A DNA stretch of 64,000 bases from Amphibalanus amphitrite (lineage: Eukaryota; Arthropoda; Thecostraca; Balanomorpha; Balanidae), in NCBI RefSeq assembly GCF_019059575.1, contig NW_024881990.1:62001-126000 (forward strand). The letters run 5' to 3'. Positions 25,963 through 37,800 of the stretch are shown here, in pieces (the first letter of the stretch is position 1; the number at the start of each line of letters is the position of its first letter). The translations under genes and the position numbers were made by a program. The notes beneath the pieces are model-generated. The model did not search any database and was not told the origin of the DNA. It saw nothing but the letters and a program-made list of their open reading frames with translations.

Positions 25963-28088
25963 ACTCAGTACACCCCCTATGCGATCAGTTAAATACGGGT
26001 GGAAGGAAAAAGGCGATGGGATTGGTACACATTGCTTCTGTATTTTATAACAAGGCTATTTTGAATACACATTGTTTTACACCTTGTACTGGGGCATTCC
26101 ATGATAGATCGACAAGCAAAAGTGAAAATTAACACGGCACATCTCAGATTTTGTTCAAAATACGTTCATGGAGTTATCTGATGCGCTGATTTCAGCTCTG
26201 CAAGTTTCAGATCGATTGGAGCAAGCATTACGGAGTTATAGCATCCGGCATTTTTAACAGGTCACGAAACGTGACGATATTTGATGGCCTATATCTAAGT
26301 GAAATAGGTAAAGCGAAAGTGCAAAACTTTAAGATATGGATGTGTTCACAATGAACATAGCAGTAAATTAACACCTTTGTTTTTACATTTTTTCGTGTTT
26401 GACCTCGTGACCTCGTGACCTCAGGTCACGTGACGTGACCTTTATTCGAGGGAAGTATTTGTTCTGCTTTTTTTCTCTTGAAAAAGTAACTTTTACAGGT
26501 CTCCTTTGCATGGTAAAATTTTGGGAGAAAGGTTATTTTATAAATATTTTATTTTAATTTTTTTAGTTAAACGCTTTATTGGAATTTTCCGCCCGGGCGA
26601 ACAACTTTACCTTGGTGATTGCCCCTAGTTGAGGTTGTGCCACGAAACTGAAAGAAGCGTATTGGGCATCATGAGAGGAGGTCAACTACAACCGGTCAAC
26701 TACAACTACAACCGCCGTCACCTTCCGTGACGTCATTTATGACGTCAAAAGTGTAATAAGAGTTTTTCGTCAATAACTCCCGATCAAATTGAGCTACCGA
26801 GTCGGGAAAGCCACCAATGGACTCAGGAAGACCTGTCGAATCGGATGATATGCAATATGACCTCCTTTGACCAACTTCGTGACCTGAGGGCCCTGACCTG
26901 ACCTTGACCCGAGGTCAACACGGCTGTTTCGCCCCTGATGGAGCTAGAGCCTCGCAGAAAAAACGAGCGTGTGCGCCGTTACGAGACGCAGCGACTATTA
27001 TCCGATTTTAAGGTCTCGGGTCAACCTGTGACCTCTGAGATTACCTCAAGTGGCCCAAGGCACGGACTCGTTTATTTTTATTAATCACTTCGCGAAAAAA
27101 TGCCGCAGGGCCTCGATTTTGGCATCATGGTGTTCGCCTCGTTCAGGTGCGTCGAATTGTATATTTTTTGCTTGGCAGAGGTCAACTTAAGGTGTTGACC
27201 TTGAGTCAAGGTCAGGTCAGAGTCCCCTAGTCATGAAGTTGATTGAAGGAGGTCATATTGCATATCATTCGATTCGGCAGGTCTTCCTGAGTCCATTGGT
27301 GGCTTTCCCGACTCGGTAGCTCAATTTGATCGGAAGTTATTGACGAAAAACTCTTATTACTCTTTTGACGTCATAAATGACGTCACGGAAGGTAACGGCG
27401 GTTGTATTTGTAGTAGACCGATTGTAGTTGACCTCCCTCATGATGCCCAATACGCTTCTTTCAGTTTCGTGGCACTACCTCAACTAGGGGCAATCACCAA
27501 GGTAAAGTTGTTCGACCGGGCGGAAAATTCCAATAAAGCCTTCAACTAAAAAATTAAACTAAAATATTTATAAAAAATAACGTATCTCCCAAAATTTCAA
27601 CATGGAAAGTAGACATATAAAAGTTACTTTTTTCAAGAGAAAAAAACAGAAATAGTACTTCCCTCGAATAAAAGTCACGTGACGTGACCTGAGGTCACGA
27701 GGCCACAAGGTCAAACACAAAAAATTGTAAAAACAAGGGTGTTAGTTTACTGCTATGTTCATTGTGAACACATTCATATCTTAATGTTTTGCGTTTTCGT
27801 TTTATTTCACTTAGATATAAGCCATCAAATATCGTCATGTTTCGTGACCTCAGAAAAATGCCGGAGGCTATAACTCCGTAATGCTTGCTCCGATCGGGCT
27901 GAGACTTGCATAGCTGGAATCAGCGTATTAGATAACCCTATAGAAGTATTTTGAACGAAATCTGAGATGTACCGTGTTACCCCCTTGTCGATCTATCGTG
28001 GAAGCCCCTACTGTCAAACCGGACTAGGTAGGTAAATAATTTTTTCCTCTTCAAAAAAAAAAGAAGCCGGAGTCGCCCCCTTTTTTGA

Positions 28089-28176
28089 CGGCTCCGGCTC
28101 CGGCTCCGGCTCCGGGCTATATTGTTTCACGGCTCCGGCTCCGGCTCCGGCTCCGGGCAAAATATGCCGGCTCCGG

Positions 28177-28208
<32 letters not shown>
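28089..28208 (+). repeat. Subterminal (GGCTCC)n array, right arm
   Basis: The hexamer has the same strand spelling as in the left array, although the arms are inverted overall, because the terminus reads GGAGCC inward from each end. Blocks are separated by GGCTATATTGTTTCAC-like and GGCAAAATATG-like spacers. Confidence 0.85.
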
Positions 28209-28224
28209 CATCCCTGGTTAGACC

Positions 28225-30703
28225 GTCAGGTTTACTGAGGGGATCGTCTGTGACGGCTGTGTCGCGGATCGTAACATGTGTGACGCGCCGTGACGACTCC
28301 GTAACGGCCGGACGCCGTCCGTCGTGACGCGTTACGACACCGGAGCGTCGTCACATGTGACGCGCGACCTGACCCGTACACATGGAGGGTTGTTACGTCA
28401 TGAGGCAATCGTGGTAGCGAGTGGGATGGGGAGGGGGTCGTAGTAGTGCCGTAACGTAACCATTGCGAACGCTGTGTATTGTAGAGATAGTCAGAGGACC
28501 CGATTATGCCCTGGCAGAGGGGGTCCCCCTGCTCGGCCGGACGTCGGTGAACAGCAAACACGGGTTACGCCGTAACACAGGCGTGTTTACCGCTCAGTCA
28601 GCAATCCGTGTGCGCCACCACTGCTAGTGGCCTTGGCTGTCTCGGTCGGGTTCTCCTAAAACCTGAAACTTTGGCTTTTATGACGCATAATAGGCCGATG
28701 CCGCTCATAAGCGCATTCAGGCGTACCCAGACGCTGTGTCTTGTTTTGGTGGTAACGCCCAGGGAGGCAAATTTACAGGCTGTATACCGCAGTAAGTGGC
28801 AACATACCGGTCATCTGCCTGTGTTTTCTGGTGACTGAGTGTGATTTAGAAGTTTTCGGTTGTGCCCTATGCGCTTGCGCTATTTTTATATCGATGTTTG
28901 TATTTGGCATGTCCTTGGAAATGCCGTTTGGGTTAGTGACTCCTAGCTATATTTCGTTACCTTTACATACTCCAACCATCCATCTTCAAATCCTGTTTCC
29001 CAATCTGGTCGTGCTGACCGAAGAGCTATTTGTGTCATCGATTGCGTTTGGCATGAAGAGCAGTAGCGGTTTATTGATGTCAAGAGATTTCTCACGATTT
29101 CTCACGTTGTTCTACCTCTGTAAACGGTGCGCGCGTGCCCGTTTACGACATTTTTTATTATGTGAGTCATCGGCCGTTGTGTGATCCAGTATGGGATCCA
29201 GAAGAGACCAGTTTTTGGACTTCTGCCAATTGGCTTCTATGGGAGTTTCGAGGAATCAAATTTGTGGGGTTTGGCTTGACACTACAACCTCTCGCCTTTG
29301 TAATATTCATAAATCATCGCTCTTGTTCGATATTTGGAGAGTATGAAGATAATTAGAAAACAAAGGGTGCGTTGCCCCACCCCGTGCCGTGACCCACTTC
29401 TCCCCCCAAATGTTAGGGTAGGGGTCAGCCGGGCGGTGCGCGGCCCTCCCAGCCGACCAGGTGGTGTGTCCGCGCTCCATTTGTGCCCTGGTCAGCGGCG
29501 CGGCAGCTGCCCGAGACTAAATAAATCCGCGCCGCCTGTTGACGTAGACACCACGCCGGCCGCTGACGTTGCTCAACAGACCGTCGTCGGGCGCGGCGAC
29601 CCAGATACCGACACCGCCACTGACGGCTCCACAGGTCACGGGTCAGCCGGCCAGACAGGTCGGGTCAGAGGGGGGTCGGAGATCGACAGGCCAGGTCAGG
29701 GCGGGTCGCAGGTCACCGGGCAGCCTGCATCGGACTCGGAGCACAGATCCAGACTTAGGCTCATAGGTTGTTGTTGGACGAGTTGCTGCCTTAGCAAGCT
29801 TTGATAGTGTCACAGGTCATGTTGATCCGCTGGACTAGCCCGGTTAGGACACAGCGAAGCCCATCGGCTATACATGGGCCATGATCGGGGGACTCTGCCC
29901 CTTCCTTTATCGATTACAAGACTGGCCCCTCCTTGGGTCGGTCTGTAGATGATAGGCATGCATCGCAAATGTGACAAATGTGAAATGAAATTATTACAAA
30001 AGTCACGATCCCATGTCCTCTCACGTCTCCTCGAGTTGGCTTGCCTTACTATGCCCAGTGCCCACCACCCAGCTCTCTGCCCGACTAACAATTACGTCGT
30101 GGCGATTGTTAGCCACTGGAGCGGAGAGCAGGCCCCGGGGGACCCCGGGGCGGCCTCAAGGTCGCCTGGACACGCACCGTGCCTCCTCTCACCGTCGTGC
30201 CGGCCGTGACGGTGACGTCACGCCGCCGACCGTGACGTCACGGGATGGCGGCTTTTTGTGTCGACCGGCCGTCGCGAGCGACCTTGGCGGCCCAGATGCT
30301 GGCTGGCGCGGCCGCCCCGGTACGCGCGCACGCACAGGTCGTGTCGCGTCACCCGGCGACGTGTCGGCATGTAGGGAATGGCCTGTCACGGCCAGCGAGC
30401 GGCGGTGGGCTAGAGTGCGCTAACGCATCGTGCATCCATGCCAACGTATGCATGTTCGTAGGTAGGTTGTGGTCAGTCGTTAAACGTGACAGGCCATGTG
30501 ATCAATATGATGACGCTGCTTTATAGTCGTGTACCGTGATTGTTTATCTGATGTCGAAGTCTCGATGGGTACTCGTGTTTACTGCCTTGGATAACAATGT
30601 TTTTATGTTTTGTCTTACCGTTGTAAGTAGGGCGACAGCATAAATCGAATGCGTTCTCTTTTGAAATGATGAATTAAATGTTGTTTATATTTGAATACCA
30701 TGC
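28225..30703. other. Non-coding stretch with GTGACG/CGTAAC-dense patch and CpG-rich block
   Basis: From about 28,248 to 28,400 the words GTGACG, GTAACG and CGTAAC recur on both strands around CATGTG. From about 29,370 to 30,420 it is CpG-rich, with two CREs at 30,213 and 30,233 and NR5A-like sites (TCAAGGTCG at 30,156; CGACCTTGG at 30,279). No gene recognised. Confidence 0.5.
30213..30240. promoter_or_regulatory. Two exact CRE palindromes 20 bp apart in a CpG-rich block
   Basis: TGACGTCA at 30,213-30,220 and 30,233-30,240, each followed by C or CG. Promoter-like by composition only; no exon could be linked. Confidence 0.3.
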
Positions 30704-31897
30704 TTAACCTTCCAGGCGGTGGGGGGGGCAATTTTTTGCCCCCCCTTTAGTTTTTTTGATATATCTCGAGAACCGCTGCGCCGATCGTCACCAAACTTTC
30801 AGTACCCTCCCGGGAGCAGCTAGCGCACATGGTGACCAAAATTTTTTTCCAAAGGCTATGATAGGTTGGCCGCTAATGACGTCAGAGTGACGTCATTTTT
30901 GCCATTTTCGACCCAAAAACAGGTTTCGCGGGAAGAGCTGTCAGGCCTACAGCTTTAGAGATACAGAAAAATGTTTCAGACATAAAAGGTGTGGAATAAA
31001 AAGGGCTACAAAACTGCTATTTCGGTTTTTCGAATTTTCTGGATTTTGACCCCCAAAAATCAAAAAATATATTTTTTGAATATAATAGCCAAAAAATCCA
31101 AAAAGTTTTTTGAATTTCGAAAAAACCGGAATACATGTGATAGCCCCTACCGCCTTCTATCTACATACCAAATTTGAGATCGATACCTCTTTTTTTGGCG
31201 AAGTTATAGCGAAAAAACTGTTCAAAATTGATGACGTCAAATTTTCAAACTCAATTTTTAGCAATTCTAGACCTCGTAGCGCAAAACAAAGACCACCATT
31301 AGACTCCCCGCGACGAGCTGCATCGAATCGATACCCATTTTATGCAAAAATATCAACTTTGAAATTTGACCTTTTTTGACCTGACCTTGACCTGACCTCC
31401 ACCAGAAAGTGACCTAAACCGTACCTGATGGTCTTATAACCAACACCATTGAGTTGGAAATGAAAAACTGGCCATAAAACATGCATCGCATAACCTTAGT
31501 AAAGTTGGGCTCATGTGGTGACCCTTGGTGACCTTTGGTGACCTGACCTGTGACCTGACCTGGTATGACCAGTGACCTCTAATAGCAACATAGGTACTAG
31601 ACAACTGACGCCTTATTGCTGATTTTCGACAAAATGCGTTTTACTCGGTGTTATAGCGCTCTCCCTAGAAGCCCCGTGAACGGTGAAACATTTTATCTTT
31701 GACCTGACCTGTGACGTCATCGGTGACCCCGAGGTCAATGAAATTTGGTTTCCCTCGACAAATTTGGCAGGGCTATCAAACGCCGTTTGAATTTTCCGGA
31801 TCCGTCCAGTAGTTTCGGAGATACGGGGGGGGGGCAAAAAAGTGCCCCCCCCCACCGCGCGGAAGGTGGCTGGTAGGCCCACCGCCTGCCGGGTTAA
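30704..31897. mobile_element. Non-autonomous TTAA-flanked (piggyBac-like) element
   Basis: TTAA lies at both edges (30,704-30,707 and 31,894-31,897). Inverted ends read CCTTCCAGGCGGTGG and CCCGGCAGGCGGTGG. Each end carries a G-run/C-run hairpin (left around 30,720-30,747, right around 31,826-31,855). The interior is AT-rich with an overlapping CRE pair (30,877-30,895), single CREs at 31,232 and 31,712, and many TGACCT half-sites including an exact TGACCTTGA at 31,382-31,390. TTAA duplication with CC-starting ends is the piggyBac pattern; without a transposase frame the assignment is inference. It is homologous, in opposite orientation, to the element at 59.4-60.5 kb. Confidence 0.8.
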
Positions 31898-34800
31898 TGT
31901 AAAACTTTCATCGTAAAAGCTGTATTCATGAGCTCAGCAAGACATTGTCTCCAACAAGAGCCGACAATGTAGAACTCTCAGACCCCAATGAGTTTAGACT
32001 TTGGAGTGTTGTTGCGTTAGCCATGACCCGGCTGAGCCGAGCCGTATGACTGGCAGCTTTCACGGCACACTGAAACGGGCGGCTGAAACCCGGGCAAAAA
32101 CCGCCGGCCACACGGGTGCAGCTGAGATCATATGTCCGACTGCGGCGGCGTGGCCCAGTCCGATGCCGGATTTCCTGCCTGGTCCAGATACTATGCGGCT
32201 GTTGATACGTTATCCGAGCTGCTCTCCCGACAAATGGGGCCGGGTGACTGCCAAGAATAGAGTAATGCCAGATGTCTTCTGCTGATGTACCGATCCTGCA
32301 GCATGCAGTGCCGACCGACCGACAGCCCTCCGGCCGACAGTTCAGTTCCAACAGCCTATGACCGACAGTCCCTTTGACCAACAGACTCCAACCGACAGCA
32401 TCTGTTCTACCACAGTCCCAGCGCGGCCCCTCACGGCCAGAATTTACCGATCGCAGCTCGCAGGTCCGGCCTGTCGGCCTGTTTAGGGCCGAGGTTGCGT
32501 GTCGGGTACGTCTGCCGATCCGCTACAAGATTAAATGGTCAAATGTTTTTTTGGCGATTTTGACGTGAGGCTTGGTTGGTTGGGTTAACATTTTTGAAAT
32601 ATAGGCACCGATGGAAGTTAAATTGATGCCGATCGTATCCTTTTCAGTTGCCATGAGCATGCCATTGCATGCCGTTGCATTCTTTCCCTTCTTTGGGAAA
32701 ATGAAGACGGCTCTTCAACAACATAAGCTTGCTGGCATGCAGTCAGTTTTAAGCGGATTTAGGACTGAATACGGATGAAATGACGTTCAGTTTGCACTGT
32801 TGTGAGCTGTCTTTCGCAGTCACTGTGTAAGAAATTCGGAGATCCGCACTTGCTTCCGTGCTTCGTCTCTTTTGTACTATTTCCTCTTCTTTGTTCACCG
32901 TGTTTAACTCAAGCGCAGAATCCAAATGCCTTTTATTGTGGCTACACCACCCAGCCAGTGCCATTTAAACTGTTGTCAACTGCAGTCAAGGAGAAATGTC
33001 AAGTGTGCAGACCTAACCGAGCCGGAGACGGTTGTCGGCCGCTGGGCGGAGTGGTGCACCACTGCGCGTTGAAACTGGCGCAATCGACCGATCGCGCAGA
33101 TTTGGAAAGTGGCCTGACAGCGTGTCGACCGGTGTCGTGAGCGTGGCTCGGTGGGGTGAGAGGGGTGCTGGGGTGGTGCAGTGGGGGTGGTGTCCCCAGC
33201 CCCGGCTCACACCAGACCCCTGGCACCAGGGTGAAAACAAGTCTCAGAGGGAGAGAGGTGAAGGTGAAGGGAGTCTAATATTGTCTGATGGACAGACAAT
33301 GATCATTGCCAACTGCTCAGTGACCACTGATCATTGCCCAGCGACCAGTCACCGGTTACCTGTCCTGTGTAACCAGTACTGGCAGAGCCGGAGCCTCCCC
33401 CTCCCACGCTCCCTCCCTCGCTGCAAAGAGCGCCGGCTTCTCTCGGCAGCGCTCCGGCGGTCGAGGCAGTCGTTTGGAAAGTGCATGTAATTGGTTGCAA
33501 AATCCTAACTTGAGATGGATAAAAGAAGCTCGCACTGCGCCGGGAGTTTCGAAAGGAAAGCGCACGACTGCTCCTTGCACCAGCGAGCGTCGCGCCCGGC
33601 TACCACAAGCGATGCTGAAAAATAACACCGAAAGATCCTGCCGCTGACAGCCGGTGCAATCTCCTCGATAAACGTTATCCGTATATTAGAAAACTCTCAG
33701 TTTTCCCTGTTCCTGAATGACAAACTATAGGCAGACTGACTTATCAAAGGACCATCTTCGGACGTTCTTGTGAAGTATAGAAAATGCTGCTCCGTAACCG
33801 GCTGGTCGGAGGAAAACGGTCGCCAATTGATTGACCTGAAAGGGCCCGCGCGTCCGGCGCTGCTCGCCGGGTGCCGCTCCACGCCGCCGCGGGCCCGGCC
33901 GCGCGGCGAGGCGCCTCCCGACCGACCTGCTGACCCGTCCGTCGGTCTGCCGTGTCGGCCGATAGCCATCGGCCAGTGGCGTGTGGCAACAGAGCGACGG
34001 CGCCGCGAAACCACCCCCAGCCGCCGGCCGGCCGGGCGGACGGGTGGGCGGGGGACGGGTGTCAGCCGGCCAGCGCCGCGTGCGGCCCGTGAAAGTCCGC
34101 CCGCTCGCCGAGCCCCGACAATTGGCCAACGGACGCCGCTCTCCGGGCCGACTGGTTGGACGGAGGAGGCTGCTCCGCTATCCGATCGAGTTGGGTCCGT
34201 CTGCCGACTGCCCGTCGCCCAGCGCTCTGGTTGGGTGAGATGTCTGGGAGGGTGCGGCCGGCTGCGCCGCGTCCTGCACGCCGCAGCCGGCGACTGATTG
34301 ATGCCACCCGGCACCGAGAGGCAGCGGCGGTTTGAATCGGCGCCCGCGGCGCACCGGAACGGCCGCACCGGGTGGCGACGTCAACTGCACTGCAGTGCGC
34401 AGCACCAGCACAACTGAACCAGCACCAGCACAACTACCGCCATCACCAGAGGTGACAGCAGCGGCAGTGGTGACGGTCGGGTGCCAGCGACGCGACTGCC
34501 CCAGCAGTGGAATGGGGAACACACATATTTACCCAGAGGCGTTAATTGTGTGCCGACATAGCCGGCCGTCTGTTTGTTTCGGGCGTTCCGTAAACACGGA
34601 GAGGGTCATTTTCACCGGCATGCGTCATTTTCATGGTTCAGATCGGTGGCAACGTAAACACACGTGTTTATATGCTTTGACACGGCTGACAGCGAGATAT
34701 GCAGGACTGTCTTCAGTCCGGCAGTGATGCATTCTCACGGAGGATATCTGACCTGATCGCGCTCAGCCAGTCCCCAGCAACACCGTCGAACTCGGCAACT

Positions 34801-37800
34801 ATGTCGATGATCTGCCTGTGATGTCAGATTTCAGAGACTGATGTATAATGGCAGTGCGGTGCTGCCGTCGATGCAAGCTAGCCCGTCGTCTTCCAACGCT
34901 TCTCAGTACTTCGTGGACTTGATTGAACGCTCCTCGCTCGATTTCCTTCCAACCGACACCGTTTTCATCGCATACTATTTTCGTGTAGCCGGTTCTCGTT
35001 CCTTTTCCTTCTGCTCGGCGCGTTTCTCCTTGGCCGTTTCGTTTGCAGCACACCTAGTTACCGGCTGTCTGATTCTGGTGAAGTGTCGACTCTGGCTGGT
35101 CGACTGACGGGGCGTCCATCCGTCCTGCACCGGCTCTCCCCGCGTCCAGCGGGACAGAGGCGTGCGCTGCGGCCACGACGGGCGCTGGTGAATCTCGCTC
35201 TCGCCGCGAGGTTGACCTGCCGTGCTGTATGCGCGCGCACGGTGGCGGCGCGGCGTGCTGCAGACACGCCATTGACAGCCGTCGACAGGCTGATGGCGGG
35301 GAGGGCATAGTCCGGCCCGCTTCCCGCCCGGCTGCTGTTTTAGTGATCAGTGAATCAGTGATTCACCTCGTGACCGGTACACAGTGAACGCTTAGCTTGG
35401 TGAGCGGCTTCAGAGGCGTCACCGGTGGCTGTTGCATGTTCTCAGAGATATGGAGACGTTAAATCGAGTGACGATTTTTGATTAGTGACCGTCAGTAGCC
35501 GCGCACAGGTGTCTGAAATGCTAAGAGCTCGTGTGTCACCTTCAACACATTTTCTTTCGCTGCACGTCGACAGTGAAAGCACACGATATTGCAGAGCTGA
35601 CTGCCAATAGGGGCCTGCTCGTGCCGACTTTTTGTAGCGATTCGCACCCCGATTGATGTCATGAACTGCCTCCCCCTTCCTCCCTTCCCGGGGCTCGTTG
35701 TGACTCATCGCCCTCCACCCCCCCCCCCCTTCAATCCTCGAGACCCCGGGAGCGTGTATTGTCACGTGGGCGATGGAGCCTTCTCCAAACGGGGCCGGTA
35801 CACTCCTGAAACAATATTGCTGAACCGACGCACATGGCGCTGCCTGTGCGGCCGACCACGCCTACCAGCATGGGAATGCGTCCTGCGTCGAGCGTTTGCA
35901 GCTGCTGTCATATCCCACATGGCAGTGAAGCACCGCTCTGTAAAGGTTCAGAAAGAGGGTTTACTTGGCCAAGTGCAGCTCATGGCCCCTTTTTTCGGTT
36001 TTGCCGAAGTATGCTTACATGGCTGTCTTGCCTGTCGTGATCTAGATGTAACACTCACGATGAAATGGTAAGAAAGTATCAACTATTAACCTAGTGCTGT
36101 GAGCTTCATTGATCAAACGGCTATTGCGCAAGAACTCGTCAATCGTTATGTGAAACCCAGCTTTTACCAAGTCATTCTTTGAAACGATTCAATCGAGAAA
36201 TTCATTTAATTACGATACGACAAAAGTTATTCGTCAATGAGTAACGCGCCCCGCAAGTATTTCGAAGATAAAAGCCTCGATATGGTCGTAAATACTGAGC
36301 TAACAGTCGTGCAGATATCCTACAATGACTTCTTAGTGCTGCCTGCGAATCAATCTTGCGGCCGCTTACAACGGGGATCCAGGGGCTTTGGATGACCTGG
36401 TGACAGTCTTCATATTGTGAAAGCTTTTCACTTGCAGTACATTGAAGTGGGGATCCGGTTTTGCAGTGGCGGTGGCGGCGTGGTGACGGTCGACGGTCGA
36501 CACCACAGACTCGGCTCTAACGGCCCTCCCACCCACTGTCCGACAGACCGGGGCAGGGGGACAGGTGTCGACACCTGCCCCCGCACCCGAGCCCGCGCCA
36601 GACCCCCCCCCCCCCCCCTGTCCGTCCGGGCGGCGGCGGCGGCCATGTGCTGGGACAGAGTCTCTGTAGTCTTTACAACTGGGACACGAGGCCGCATTGG
36701 CTGGAGTTTCCAGCATTGCTGCCAACTGTAGCCTCAAACTGTGTCGAGGTTCCCCGTGGTGCGGTCCGTTTCAAAATGTACTGCAGGATAAAGCACGACA
36801 TCATGAATATCCGCTGAGAATACTTGTAATGGTTTACGCAACATGCATACCGGGAATCTACGATATGCAAGGTTGTACCCGACACCACTTACATGTTGAG
36901 TGATCCTATAGGGCTCAAAATCAAACGCACCTAACCGCAATTTTAATAATCCGTTATCAGCACTAAAATGGCAAGGCTTCTGCTATTTCCATTCACAAAA
37001 TGACATTTGGCACACTTAAACTAAAGAAGAAAAAAAATCCCTGTAGGCTGACCGATCGACCATTTGAGCGTTTAATACTGATCAATCGCTACGCTCCCTC
37101 TTAGGTGTATCAATCATAAGCTTATTGGTACTTTTACATCAGCACGCTCAGTTAATGGTCCTTTCGACTGTCATTGATGAGGCACGCTGTGCGCACATTG
37201 TGACAGTATCGGCTCCTCATGGCCCAATTTATCGGCGAAAAGGTTCCACACGACAGGCCATGTGTCGGCGGCGGGTGGGTCGTGTCCGTCTCTGTCGGCC
37301 TTTTTCCGCCTGTCTGCAGCGTTACGCGGAACCCTCCGCCCTGACCCAGTCCGGCGCCGCTCTAATCCCCGCCCCGCGCGCGGCAACTGCCGGCGACCGG
37401 TACTTTTCTCAACACCCCCGTGAGCGGCTCGAAATTTCCCGGCGGCAACGCGGTGCGGGATATGACCCAGATGTCTCCGGGGCTCTGGCGGATTTCAGCA
37501 CAGCTCAACCCGTCGGCGTCTGTGCCGTCATAAGTGGCCGTCGTTGGCGGCAGGGGCTCTCGGGAAACTGCGGACCGCCGCGGTATCCTGTGTGCGTGCC
37601 GCTCGGCGGGCGTGCTATGCGTGTGAGCGCTGCGGCGGGGTGCCGCGTCATCCCGGGACTGTGCGCGCGTGTGTCGGCACCTGCACTCCTTTCCCGCTGT
37701 GTTACAACACAGGTGTGCGTCGGAGCGCTCACCAGTCGGTCGACAGGCCGTCAGAGCCGCCGCACGTGAAAGGTGCGCCCACGCCCGACCCGACCCGGCG

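Larger units (their letters stand above)
25809..28216. mobile_element. 2.4-kb fold-back hAT-type element, non-autonomous
   Basis: The target-site duplication GTTAGACC lies on both sides (25,801-25,808 and 28,217-28,224). The termini are perfect inverted repeats, CAGGGATGCGGAGCCG. The left arm (25,809 to about 26,927) is matched, with scattered differences, by the reverse complement of the right arm (about 27,190-28,216), leaving a spacer of about 260 bp. Each arm begins with interrupted GGCTCC hexamer arrays (25,839-25,962 and 28,089-28,208) and holds paired CRE palindromes (26,728/26,740 and 27,366/27,378) and FTZ-F1-type half-sites. The 8-bp duplication and CAGGG end point to hAT. There is no transposase frame, so any movement would need an enzyme from elsewhere. 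Confidence 0.93.

Noticed and set aside
25824..26050. Ser-Gly and Leu-Arg repeat peptides from the GGCTCC array.
   Set aside because: They are translations of a hexamer array inside a non-coding transposon, mirrored in the other arm.
33697..34368. A 223-residue minus-strand open frame.
   Set aside because: Composition is Arg/Ala/Pro/Gly-rich, as expected in CpG-rich DNA with few stop codons. Three overlapping frames on both strands are equally open and none resembles a protein.
37125..37769. A 214-residue plus-strand open frame.
   Set aside because: Same compositional reason. There is no domain and no splice-consistent neighbour, and the opposite strand is also open.
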